Shown here one piece after another: positions 1 to 6,418 of a DNA stretch of 15,298 nt. The stretch is from an uncultured archaeon (lineage in GTDB: Archaea > Halobacteriota > Methanosarcinia > Methanosarcinales > Methanoperedenaceae): positions 1-15,298 of the forward strand of contig CABMIA010000029.1 in the NCBI GenBank assembly GCA_902386085.1, in the 5' to 3' direction. Under the pieces are notes generated by a model that saw nothing but the letters and a program-made list of their open reading frames with translations, was not told the DNA's origin and searched no databases. Numbering within the stretch: the first letter of the stretch is position 1; each line of letters opens with the position of its first letter. A program made the translations under genes and the position numbers.

Positions 1-2
1 TA

Positions 3-194
3 AAAAGCATGGATGCGTATGTTATCCCGCTTGGAGATGAGGTTCATCTCGGAATGGAAAAAACAGCGGCATCAGCAGGGCTTCATACGCTTTCAGACAT
101 CAAAATACTCGATTACGCAAAACATCCCCTGATCGAGATAACCAAAAGATTAAAAAAGAATGACGAGAACGGTCTTATAGGAATGAATCAATAA
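3..194 (+). CDS. C-terminal end of an unrecognised protein (probably partial)
   Basis: The reading frame is open from the left edge of the window to a TAA at 192-194. An ATG at position 9 has no visible ribosome binding site, and the frame stays open upstream of it, so this is more likely the tail of a longer gene than a 61-residue protein. The visible part is hydrophilic, with no membrane segment, and ends in a lysine-rich helix-like stretch (EITKRLKKND) and a short tail. I do not recognise the family. Its last 7 bases overlap the end of the convergent HTH-CBS gene. Confidence 0.5.
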   Translation, partial: KSMDAYVIPLGDEVHLGMEKTAASAGLHTLSDIKILDYAKHPLIEITKRLKKNDENGLIGMNQ

Positions 195-1063
195 ACAGCA
201 AGCTTGTCAAGGATGTCTGTTTTGGATATTAGCCCGATAAGGTCGCCATTGACCTTGACAAGAAGCCGTCCCACTTTCTCTTTATTGAAGACTTTTACTA
301 CTTCATAGAGAGGAGTTTCGCCATCGATCGATATGATCTTCTTGGTCATGATATCTTTTATCTTAAGGCTTGTCTTACCTTCAGCAAGAGTTTTCCCGAT
401 ATCCGTGAGCGTCACTATGCCCACAATGGAATTCTTATCCCGCACCGGCGCCCCATGGATTTTATTCTCGACAAGGATCCTTGAGGCTTCCTGAATGGTA
501 GCTGTCGCCGGGATTGTTATCGGTTGGTCTTTGATATAATGTTTAACGGCCTTCTTCGGCAGGGAAACCATTTCCTGTATAACGAATAATAACGTGTTAT
601 CCGTATCATCCCTCCCAATAATTTCCCCTTGCATCACAAGCTTGTTTACGGGTGTAGGTCCGATTGTGATAGAATCCCCGATTTCAAATTTTTTTATATC
701 CCCTATAACATGCACGGTTGCGTTGCAAAGGTCAGGGTGCCTTACAGTCGTAAAACTTATTTCTGCAGCGGTCGCATTCGGGACTACTTCTTCGTTCCGT
801 CTTATCGGTACTACTATTTCTTTGTCCAGTTCATATAAACAGAGGGCGCGGTATGTTTCACCTGTGGCTTTATACCCGCCTTTCGGTCCCGGAACTCCTT
901 CAACCAGTCCCAGTGCTTTAAGCGATTGCATCTGGTTCCTGACCGTGCCCGGGTTCCTGTTTATGACCTCTGCTATATCTTCCCCCTTGATGGCCTGTTT
1001 TCTTACCCGGTATAAATTAATTAGTGCTGTTAATATCTCTTTCTGGATGGGTGTAAGTTCCAT
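188..1063 (-). CDS. HTH regulator with two C-terminal CBS domains
   Basis: Predicted transcriptional regulator of 291 residues. Residues 1-75 form a winged helix-turn-helix, with a recognition region near residues 33-50 (NRNPGTVRNQMQSLKALGLV) and a glycine-rich wing (GVPGPKGGY). Residues 85-165 are beta-rich with no clear assignment. Two CBS repeats follow at about 172-228 and 232-289 (for example IVGIVTLTDIGKTLAEG and LIGLISKTDILDKL). CBS pairs usually bind adenine nucleotides or SAM, so DNA binding may respond to energy or cofactor state (family knowledge). This layout matches the archaeal group often called predicted transcriptional regulators with C-terminal CBS domains (COG2524-like). 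The start is supported by GAGGAGA at 1068-1074 and a TATA box further upstream. It lies downstream of hps-rraA on the same strand with a 96-bp gap and its own promoter. Target genes are unknown. Confidence 0.85.
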   Translation of the reverse strand: MELTPIQKEILTALINLYRVRKQAIKGEDIAEVINRNPGTVRNQMQSLKALGLVEGVPGPKGGYKATGETYRALCLYELDKEIVVPIRRNEEVVPNATAAEISFTTVRHPDLCNATVHVIGDIKKFEIGDSITIGPTPVNKLVMQGEIIGRDDTDNTLLFVIQEMVSLPKKAVKHYIKDQPITIPATATIQEASRILVENKIHGAPVRDKNSIVGIVTLTDIGKTLAEGKTSLKIKDIMTKKIISIDGETPLYEVVKVFNKEKVGRLLVKVNGDLIGLISKTDILDKLAVY

Positions 1064-1067
1064 ATAG

Positions 1068-1074
1068 TCTCCTC
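1068..1074 (-). promoter_or_regulatory. Ribosome binding site of the HTH-CBS gene
   Basis: The minus strand reads GAGGAGA four bases before the ATG at 1063. This fixes the start codon. Confidence 0.75.
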
Positions 1075-1108
1075 AATTATTACTATTATTAGTTATGTAT
1101 GATGTACG

Positions 1109-1120
1109 TTATTTATAATA
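1109..1120 (-). promoter_or_regulatory. Archaeal TATA box for the HTH-CBS gene
   Basis: The minus strand reads TTATAAAT (1111-1118) in an AT-rich stretch between the hps-rraA stop and the HTH-CBS start. Transcription would begin about 25 bases downstream, near 1085, giving a short leader. The box suggests the regulator is transcribed separately from hps-rraA, although readthrough is possible. Confidence 0.5.
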
Positions 1121-1159
1121 CTAATATATGTATTTATTGACGATCTCAGTTTTCTTTTT

Positions 1160-2445
1160 CTATCTTTTTTCCCATTTCTCAAGTTGCAGCACTTCGGACA
1201 GGGTTTTTCCTCTCCTGATCTCATCCCGGATCCGGCTCTCAGTTTTCTCAACTTCGACCGCCCGCCTTGCTACCTCGTATCCGCGTTCCCTGGGTACTAC
1301 CACAACGCCGCAGTCGTCCCCTACTATGAAATCGCCGGGTTTGACCGTCTGCCCGCCGCACTGTATTTCTGCATTGATCTCCCCGAATCCTTTGGGCTCA
1401 CCCGCATTAGGAACTACTGAGGTTGCAAAAACCGGGAAATTAAGGCGCCTGATATCATCTACGTCCCTTACCGCGCCGTCAATTACCACCCCTGCAACAC
1501 CTTTATTGATGCAGCTCAACGTAGCCAGCTCTCCCCATGGCGAAATGTACGGACTGCCGTTGTAGATCACTATAACGTCACCGCTTTTCGCAATATCTAT
1601 AGCTTCGACCGTCTTTGCCCAGTCCCCCGGAAAAGTCTGGACTGTGATCGCCCGTCCCACCATTTTGGTGCCCGGGCAGATGGAGTGGATATCTTTCATC
1701 GCTCCTTTCCTGTGCATTGCGTCAGAGATATTGGGGGTGGAGACGCGCGCTAATAATTCGATCGTTTCTTCTTCGATTGGTTTTTCCTCTTCCTCCCGGA
1801 TAACCGGAACATCAATACTGCGGCGGATAGCCTTTGCAGAAGCTGTTACATTGGAAGAACGGACGATATTCCCGCCCACGATAACAATACTGGCGCCTGA
1901 TAACACCGCTTTTGCTGCGCTTTGGGCATCAAGACCACCTGCGACTGCTACAGGCGCATTGATCTTGAGTTCCTTCAGTATCTTGATTGGGTCTTCGCCA
2001 ACCATCTGCTGGTCGATACCTGCATGGATATTGATGTAGTCGATCCCGAGCTCCACCAGTTCTGCCGTCCTCTCAACGGGGTCATGCAGCGAAATGAGAT
2101 CTGCCATAAGCTTCACGCCATATTTACGCGCAGCCCTGACAGCGTCCTGTATCGTGGAGTTGTCAGAGCTTCCGAGAAGTATGATGATATCTGCGCCTGC
2201 TTTTGCAGCCATCTCGATCTCCATGGCGCCGGTATCTATCGTTTTCATATCGGCCAGTATAACGCGGTCAGGGAATGCTTCCTTTAGCTTTCTCACAGCA
2301 TCCATGCCTTCGCTCTTGATAAGAGGCGTACCTGCCTCGATCCAGTCAACTCCTCCTTCAACCGCTTCTTTTGCGATCTGGAGTGCACGCTCTATCTCTA
2401 AAACATCAAGTGCGACCTGAAGTATGGGCTTGATAAAATCACCAT
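1160..2445 (-). CDS. Hexulose-6-phosphate synthase / RraA-like fusion (start region frameshifted)
   Basis: Two-domain protein of about 428 residues. The N-terminal half is a TIM-barrel 3-hexulose-6-phosphate synthase: ILQVALD (2405-2424), [33 protein letters not shown] and NIHAGIDQQ. It catalyses aldol addition or cleavage between formaldehyde plus ribulose 5-phosphate and hexulose 6-phosphate; archaea use it mainly in reverse to make pentose phosphates. The C-terminal half is RraA/aldolase-like, with [22 protein letters not shown] and [10 protein letters not shown]. Such fusions are known in Methanosarcina as bifunctional hps/ribonuclease regulator proteins, but the role of the RraA part is unclear. 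The first in-frame ATG (2305) would remove the first barrel strand with its catalytic aspartate, so the gene must start upstream. That frame stays open to a stop at 2450-2452 but has no ATG, GTG or TTG. The ATG at 2443-2445 is one base out of frame, and one extra T in the TTTT run at 2435-2438 would give [14 protein letters not shown]. This is either an assembly error, a true frameshift or a noncanonical start. Confidence 0.88.
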
Positions 2446-2703
2446 CGAATTAATTAGTTTGTGTGATTAAAGCTTTAATGGTTTACAAGAAGCTGCTTTT
2501 GCTTTCGAACACAAATCCAGTTATTATTAGATTATTATCTCCCCAACCTGCCGATTTCACCAAACCACTTTATACACGGGGTTTTTTCGATCTATACATT
2601 AGCTAAGATTCATTTATTATACTTAAGCTTATCGTTTTGTTTCGTAAACGTTAATTTTTTTATTAGAACTTGTCTTTTTTTTATCAGATCCGCTTCAATA
2701 CGG

Positions 2704-2719
2704 AATGGTAAATACCATT
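2704..2719. repeat. Perfect 16-bp palindrome, possible operator
   Basis: AATGGTAAATACCATT: two 7-base arms (AATGGTA/TACCATT) around AA. It lies 90 bases before the ccmA TATA box and about 260 bases before the hps-rraA start on the other strand. Its length and symmetry fit a dimeric HTH protein site; the role is inferred. Confidence 0.4.
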
Positions 2720-2808
2720 ATTCAGCTTATTTCGCTGTAATATCAAATTATCGGGGATGCCTAAAATCCTGCCTGGCAATCCGTATCAAATCTTCCAATA
2801 TTAAGAGC

Positions 2809-2819
2809 AAAATATAAAG
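2809..2819 (+). promoter_or_regulatory. TATA box of ccmAB
   Basis: AAAATATAAAG, a good archaeal box A. Transcription would start near 2840, leaving about 20 bases of leader that contains AGGAG at 2847-2851. Confidence 0.6.
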
Positions 2820-2846
2820 CCTGAATATGTTTATTTAGACAAATCC

Positions 2847-2851
2847 AGGAG
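2847..2851 (+). promoter_or_regulatory. Ribosome binding site that points to an AUA start for ccmA
   Basis: AGGAG, 8 bases before an ATA at 2860. No ATG, GTG or TTG exists in the ccmA frame between the stop at 2836-2838 and the Walker A region, so the ribosome binding site is the main evidence for the start. Confidence 0.6.
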
Positions 2852-2859
2852 AAATCAAT

Positions 2860-3567
2860 ATAATAGCCATTGAAAACCTTTCAAAGACATTCGGCACCAA
2901 CGTTGTTCTGCGAAATATTAACCTCAAAATAGAGAAAGGCGAGTTCCTGACGATATTCGGTCCCAACGGCGCCGGAAAGACCACACTTATCAAAATAATC
3001 TCCACGCTTGTAAGCCCGACCTACGGGAAAGTCGTAATAGACGGCATTGACATAAAAGAAAAACCTATAGAAGTACGAAAGAAGATCGGCGTTATCTCAC
3101 ACGAAACCTATCTCTATCACGAACTGACAGCAGCCGAGAACCTGATGTTTTTCGGAAGGATGTACGGAACTGCGGATCTTGAGACCCGGTCAAATGACCT
3201 GATAAAACAGGTCGGCCTGGGCTACAGGAAAAATGACCGCGTGAGGACATTTTCGCGCGGTATGAAGCAACGCCTTTCGATCGCAAGGGCATTGATCCAT
3301 GACCCGCCCATACTATTGCTTGATGAGCCGTATACGGGTTTAGACCAGCACGCCAGCGCCACGTTTGACAGGATACTTTCAGGCATGAACGCACACGACA
3401 AGACCCGCATTCTCATTTCCCATGATATAGAACGCGGGATTTCCATGTGCGACAGGGCGATAATCCTCACAGACGGGCATATTGCACATGAAATGAGCGC
3501 GAACGAAATCCACGACCTCCTGCAGTGCAGGGCGATTTATGAGCAATACGTTACGGAGCGCGCATGA
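2860..3567 (+). CDS. ccmA: CcmA, ATP-binding subunit of cytochrome c maturation ABC transporter
   Basis: ATPase of the CcmAB complex, which in cytochrome c biogenesis drives release of heme from the heme chaperone (family knowledge). The 235-residue protein has all ABC elements: Walker A GPNGAGKTT at 34-42, signature region FSRGMKQRLS near 131-140, Walker B ILLLDEPYTGLD with D155/E156, and an H-loop histidine at 188 (ISHD). It is cytoplasmic and would pair with CcmB, whose gene overlaps its stop by 4 bases (ATGA). The N-terminal reading IAIENLSKTFG is typical, but the codon where Met is expected is ATA (2860-2862). The first ATG in frame (3133-3135) would cut off Walker A. I therefore read the start as AUA or as a one-base error of ATG. 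ABC ATPases resemble one another, so the ccmA name rests mainly on the adjacent ccmB. Confidence 0.85.
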   Translation: MIAIENLSKTFGTNVVLRNINLKIEKGEFLTIFGPNGAGKTTLIKIISTLVSPTYGKVVIDGIDIKEKPIEVRKKIGVISHETYLYHELTAAENLMFFGRMYGTADLETRSNDLIKQVGLGYRKNDRVRTFSRGMKQRLSIARALIHDPPILLLDEPYTGLDQHASATFDRILSGMNAHDKTRILISHDIERGISMCDRAIILTDGHIAHEMSANEIHDLLQCRAIYEQYVTERA

Positions 3568-4253
3568 AATTCCTTGAGATTGCAGCAAAGGACCTGAAAG
3601 CCGAGTTCAGGACAAAGCAGATGCTCAATTCAATGATGATATTTGCTCTTCTTGTGATCGTGATATTCAGTTTCGCGTTCGGGAATGAAGCATCGATATC
3701 CATTCAGGGTATTAATAAGAAGGTGGTTGATTTACTTGCGCCCGGGATGCTGTGGATCGCGTTCACTTTTGCAGGGATGCTTGGTCTTTCAAGGTCGTTC
3801 GCGGGGGAAAAAGAAGAAGGATGCCTTGAAGGCCTGAAACTCTGCCCTGTGGACAGGAGCGAGATATACAATGGAAAAGTAATCTCCAATGCAGTTCTGA
3901 TGGTTCTGATGGAGATCATAACAATACCTGTTTTCGCATTGCTTTTCAGCTATGATATCAAAAATATCCCCGGTCTTGCGCTGGTCGTCATACTCGGAAC
4001 CTTCGGGTTTATTTTCGTGGGAACGCTTCTCTCTGCCCTGGCTGTGAACACGCGGACGCGCGAGATCCTGCTCCCTGTGATATTGTTCCCTGTTCTTCTT
4101 CCGGTGATCCTCTCGGCAGTGACAGCAACGGGAACAATGCTCGCATCGGGTGAGATTTCCGATATAACAGGCGAACTGCAAATACTCGCTGTCTATGATA
4201 TTATCTTCTTTGTTGTGGCGCAACTGGTATTCGAATACACGATCGAAGATTGA
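3564..4253 (+). CDS. ccmB: CcmB, heme-export-type membrane permease
   Basis: Membrane subunit of 229 residues, the usual CcmB size, with about six hydrophobic segments (first near residues 22-40, last near 207-224). The family-typical cytoplasmic loop SRSFAGEKEEGCLEGLKLCPVDRSEIY follows the second segment and is the strongest identifier. With CcmA it forms the ABC unit for c-type cytochrome maturation. Translation is probably coupled to ccmA through the ATGA overlap. ccmC, ccmE and ccmF are not in this window: a tRNA gene follows directly, so the rest of the pathway must be encoded elsewhere. An archaeon with multiheme cytochromes would need this system. Confidence 0.88.
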   Translation: MKFLEIAAKDLKAEFRTKQMLNSMMIFALLVIVIFSFAFGNEASISIQGINKKVVDLLAPGMLWIAFTFAGMLGLSRSFAGEKEEGCLEGLKLCPVDRSEIYNGKVISNAVLMVLMEIITIPVFALLFSYDIKNIPGLALVVILGTFGFIFVGTLLSALAVNTRTREILLPVILFPVLLPVILSAVTATGTMLASGEISDITGELQILAVYDIIFFVVAQLVFEYTIED

Positions 4254-4273
4254 AATTTGCATTAATCGATAAT

Positions 4274-4283
4274 CTTAATATCT
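4274..4283 (+). promoter_or_regulatory. Probable TATA box of tRNA-Cys
   Basis: CTTAATATCT centred about 28 bases before the tRNA 5' end, the expected archaeal distance for a transcript starting at or near the mature end. Confidence 0.4.
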
Positions 4284-4306
4284 ATAATGCGTATGTAGCC
4301 CCTTGC

Positions 4307-4378
4307 GCCAAGGTGGCGGAACGGCTACGCAATCGCCTGCAGAGCGATTCCATTCCGGTTCGAGTCCGGACCTTGGCT
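4307..4378 (+). tRNA. tRNA-Cys: tRNA-Cys (anticodon GCA)
   Basis: A 72-base cloverleaf can be drawn. The acceptor stem is GCCAAGG/CCTTGGC with discriminator T at 4378. The anticodon stem ATCGC/GCGAT encloses the loop CTGCAGA, giving anticodon GCA. The T arm is TCCGG-TTCGAGT-CCGGA, and the D arm starts GCGG and contains the GG of the D loop. There is no intron. The 3' CCA is not encoded (TTAATT follows), as is common in archaea. Confidence 0.95.
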
Positions 4379-4439
4379 TAATTAAACGAAACCATCGAAA
4401 CTGTCGTTATATTTATCCCGGTTAAAGCAAAACTAAAAA

Positions 4440-4450
4440 TTAATATAAAA
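4440..4450 (+). promoter_or_regulatory. TATA box of the small HTH gene
   Basis: TTAATATAAAA, centred about 22 bases before the ATG at 4467. The spacing leaves little or no leader, so the message may be leaderless, consistent with no ribosome binding site before the ATG. Confidence 0.5.
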
Positions 4451-4466
4451 TGTTGGGATGAATTAA

Positions 4467-4826
4467 ATGAAAAAAGAAGAAATGTTTGTTGAACTTCTGG
4501 GAAATAAATATTCAAGAGGGATACTATCTTTAACCTCTACCATGGAATGCTCAGCCCTCCAGTTATGCAGGGAACTCGGTATACCCCTTGCGACAGTGTA
4601 CAGGAAGCTCAAACTCCTGGAAGAATCAGGGCTGGTGAAACATGTTAAGACAATCATAAATCTTTCCGGAAATGAGGAAAAATACTATCGTTGTGCTATC
4701 CATGAAGTTAAGGTGAGTTTTCATAAAGGTATGCTTTCGGTCAACCTTAATATGGAGAATTGCAACGACAAGATAGTCAGATTATGGAAAAGACTGGGCC
4801 CCAATCGGTGCCAGGGCAGCCTATAA
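4467..4826 (+). CDS. Small winged-HTH transcriptional regulator
   Basis: A 119-residue protein with a winged helix of the ArsR/MarR-like type over residues 8-75. The helix-turn-helix reads SALQLCRELGIPLATVYRKL at about 30-49, then LKLLEESGLVKHVK and a wing. The C-terminal part (residues 76-119) is short and carries a basic tail (RLWKRLGPNR). There is no ligand domain and no metal-binding cysteine cluster that I can assign. Small DNA-binding proteins of this kind are abundant in Methanosarcinales; the target is unknown. It stands alone between tRNA-Cys and a convergent methyltransferase gene. The stop codon is embedded in a 12-bp palindrome. Confidence 0.75.
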   Translation: MKKEEMFVELLGNKYSRGILSLTSTMECSALQLCRELGIPLATVYRKLKLLEESGLVKHVKTIINLSGNEEKYYRCAIHEVKVSFHKGMLSVNLNMENCNDKIVRLWKRLGPNRCQGSL

Positions 4827-4835
4827 CCCGGGTTA
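4824..4835. repeat. 12-bp palindrome at a convergent gene end
   Basis: TAACCCGGGTTA, a perfect inverted repeat that starts at the stop codon of the HTH gene. It is too short and without a loop to be a strong terminator hairpin. The half CGGGTTACAA resembles CGGGGTTACAA at 6025-6035 on the other side of the methyltransferase gene. Confidence 0.35.
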
Positions 4836-4871
4836 CAAGTAAAAGGGATATATATCGTTGAAAGTGTGGAG

Positions 4872-5912
4872 CTATGTAATAGTTTTTGAGGTTTTGACCT
4901 TCTCACAAACTATTATCTCATCTCCAAATCCAAACAAATGCACAGTCCTGCTCCCGCTCAATCCACCCTCAAGCATATTCCTGACCTCCCAGTATTCCTC
5001 AGGTTCAATATCAAAACGCAATACAACTTTTCCGGCCTTTTCTGATTTCAATATCCCTTTCATCTTCAAAATATCCCGCCCAGTCATGCCCAGAACCCTG
5101 TAACTGTCTTTGAAAAACGGCGAGCCGATGGGGTCTGAGGATGTCAACAGTGTGCGTCTCTCATCGCCTTTATAAAATAAAATTTCGTGGCCCTCTCTTG
5201 CCAGGGTCTGCCCTAACTCATTCAGGAGTTCCGCTTTCACGATAGAAGGCTCTGGCTCGTAAACAAATCCCCGCAGGGAAGCTGTTTTAATTACCGAGGC
5301 GTCAGAAGAGCATAGTTTCAAGTCGCCTGGAAGCACGACAGCGCTTCGATCGCAGCTTTTCAGAGAGCCGAAATACAGGGTCAGCCTGTTTAACTGCCCG
5401 TTCAATGAAAGATACTCGCGCTCACAGTCAAGAACTATCCGCGACGGCGGCATCTGCGGGGGAACATGGAATGCAAATTCCTGTGTAATATCGGAATAAA
5501 CTTTCAGAATTTCAATAACAGGCGGCTCAAGGTTTTCGAGTGTTCGCTCTTTTTCAGATAGCGGGCGGGCAGGGTCTGAAAAAATGACCCCCGCATCGGA
5601 TACTTTCTCTTTGGTTCTTTTCGAAAGAGCATCCCCGAGGATGAATTCTACATTCTTGATATTATAGAGTTCGCAGTTTCTTTTTGCAAACTCAAGTTTT
5701 TCAGGATTTCTCTCCACGGCATAGACCTTCTTGCATTCTTTTGCAAAGAAGATCACCTGTCCGCCGATCCCGCATCCAAGGTCTGCGATTATATCAGTCT
5801 TTAACCTCTTTGCTATGTATTTTGCTACGATCTCAGGAGTGGCAAGCTGCATGCCTTCCCTGTTTGATACAACCGGCTTCGTGAATTTAATCGTTCGTTT
5901 ATCCCGTGTCAT
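4872..5912 (-). CDS. Class I SAM-dependent methyltransferase with THUMP-like C-terminal domain
   Basis: A 346-residue Rossmann methyltransferase. Motif I is IIADLGCGIGGQ at 41-52. The acidic residue that would hold the SAM ribose is E67 (VYAVERN), D94 (ILGDAL) is the motif III position, and the catalytic-region motif is VIFSDPARP at 109-117. The DPAR motif and the C-terminal region (about residues 265-340, VVLRFDIEPEEYWEVRNML...) match proteins described as methyltransferases with a THUMP-like domain, which suggests an RNA substrate (inference). The ATG at 5912 is preferred. An ATG 102 bases upstream adds 34 unconserved-looking residues, and TTTAAAT lies about 30 bases before 5912, fitting a nearly leaderless message. 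The gene is monocistronic and convergent with the HTH gene. Confidence 0.8.
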   Translation of the reverse strand: MTRDKRTIKFTKPVVSNREGMQLATPEIVAKYIAKRLKTDIIADLGCGIGGQVIFFAKECKKVYAVERNPEKLEFAKRNCELYNIKNVEFILGDALSKRTKEKVSDAGVIFSDPARPLSEKERTLENLEPPVIEILKVYSDITQEFAFHVPPQMPPSRIVLDCEREYLSLNGQLNRLTLYFGSLKSCDRSAVVLPGDLKLCSSDASVIKTASLRGFVYEPEPSIVKAELLNELGQTLAREGHEILFYKGDERRTLLTSSDPIGSPFFKDSYRVLGMTGRDILKMKGILKSEKAGKVVLRFDIEPEEYWEVRNMLEGGLSGSRTVHLFGFGDEIIVCEKVKTSKTIT

Positions 5913-6023
5913 TTTTAAATTATAATAAACTTGTATGGATTTAAAACAGAGGTGAACACAGATAGAAGTATTATTAAACCTTTTGTTTAGGCCCTTCTTC
6001 CCTAAATATTTCATCTTCCAGCG

Positions 6024-6040
6024 CCGGGGTTACAACCCGG
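6024..6040. repeat. Short GC-rich inverted repeat
   Basis: CCGGGGTTACAACCCGG can form a 6-bp stem with one bulged G and a TACA loop. It lies in an otherwise AT-rich intergenic stretch upstream of the methyltransferase gene. Role unknown. Confidence 0.35.
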
Positions 6041-6101
6041 AATCCCAATATTTGAGGAAATGATCAGGACGAGTATATATGTCCGGCATTTATTACCTTA
6101 A

Positions 6102-6114
6102 TATTTATATACAG
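6102..6114 (+). promoter_or_regulatory. Candidate TATA box for the small ORF at 6139
   Basis: AATATTTATATAC, a near-consensus archaeal box A, centred about 29 bases before the ATG at 6139. It would place the transcript start at that ATG, that is, a leaderless message. The rest of 6041-6138 holds nothing recognisable. Confidence 0.5.
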
Positions 6115-6138
6115 TTCTATCGAGAGGGTTATATACTG

Positions 6139-6343
6139 ATGCATTCCTTCTGGAGACGAATTCACTCGAAACGCAATATACGAACGCAGATTAGAACCTT
6201 ATAAGGATAATTTAGCCGACGATTATATCGCGGAAATTCTGGCTGAAAATCCTAAAAATCCCAGGTTGAAACTTTGTTCGCCGATTAATTTTAATAAGCC
6301 GAGGGTAGAAATCAGAAGGATCGTGAAAAGGAATTTCAAATAA
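6139..6343 (+). pseudogene. Small ORF with an apparent early frameshift (unrecognised)
   Basis: From 6143 to the TAA at 6341-6343 one frame is open and looks coding. It reads GDEFTRNAIYERRLEPYKD, then NLADDYIAEILAENPKNP, and ends with a basic tail (EIRRIVKRNFK), about 66 residues. This frame has no ATG, GTG or TTG after its upstream stop (6137-6139). The ATG at 6139, correctly placed behind a strong TATA box, is in another frame and stops after 21 codons. Removing one base around 6145-6152 would join the two as MHSFGDEFTRN. This is either a decayed gene, a base-level sequence error, or programmed frameshifting; I favour one of the first two. The family is not recognised. Confidence 0.4.
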
Positions 6344-6358
6344 ATAAAGACTTGTTAA

Positions 6359-6368
6359 TAATATAAAT
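6359..6368 (+). promoter_or_regulatory. TATA box of the cobZ-cobS-cobY operon
   Basis: TAATATAAAT; transcription would start near 6390. The near-palindrome CTGAAGCCGGTTTCAG (6375-6390; 7 of 8 base pairs symmetrical, centre CCGG) lies between the box and the predicted start and could be an operator. I see no cobalamin riboswitch in the leader. Confidence 0.5.
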
Positions 6369-6405
6369 TAGCATCTGAAGCCGGTTTCAGCATTTCATCA
6401 AATAA

Positions 6406-6411
6406 AGGAGG
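6406..6411 (+). promoter_or_regulatory. Strong ribosome binding site of cobZ
   Basis: AGGAGG, 7 bases before the ATG at 6419. The surrounding AAAGGAGGAAAA is the same as before the minus-strand gene starting at 10869. Confidence 0.8.
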
Positions 6412-6418
6412 AAAACCT

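Larger units (their letters stand above)
2450..2859. other. AT-rich divergent intergenic region with promoters and a palindrome
   Basis: About 410 bases lie between the diverging hps-rraA and ccmA genes, with no convincing ORF. On the minus strand CTTTAA begins about 27 bases before the ATG at 2445, as expected for a weak leaderless promoter. On the plus strand a clear TATA box serves ccmA. A perfect 16-bp palindrome lies at 2704-2719. Runs of 6-8 T occur on the plus strand at about 2582, 2655 and 2675 without an obvious upstream plus-strand gene, so an unannotated short transcript ending here cannot be excluded. Confidence 0.5.

Noticed and set aside
594..1565. Plus-strand ORFs of 157 and 145 residues
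   Set aside because: They are antisense to the HTH-CBS and hps-rraA genes, whose domains are clear.
3789..4262. 157-residue minus-strand ORF
   Set aside because: It is antisense to ccmB and has shadow-like composition.
6344..6418. Cobalamin riboswitch before cobZ
   Set aside because: The leader is under 40 bases and lacks a B12-box-like sequence.
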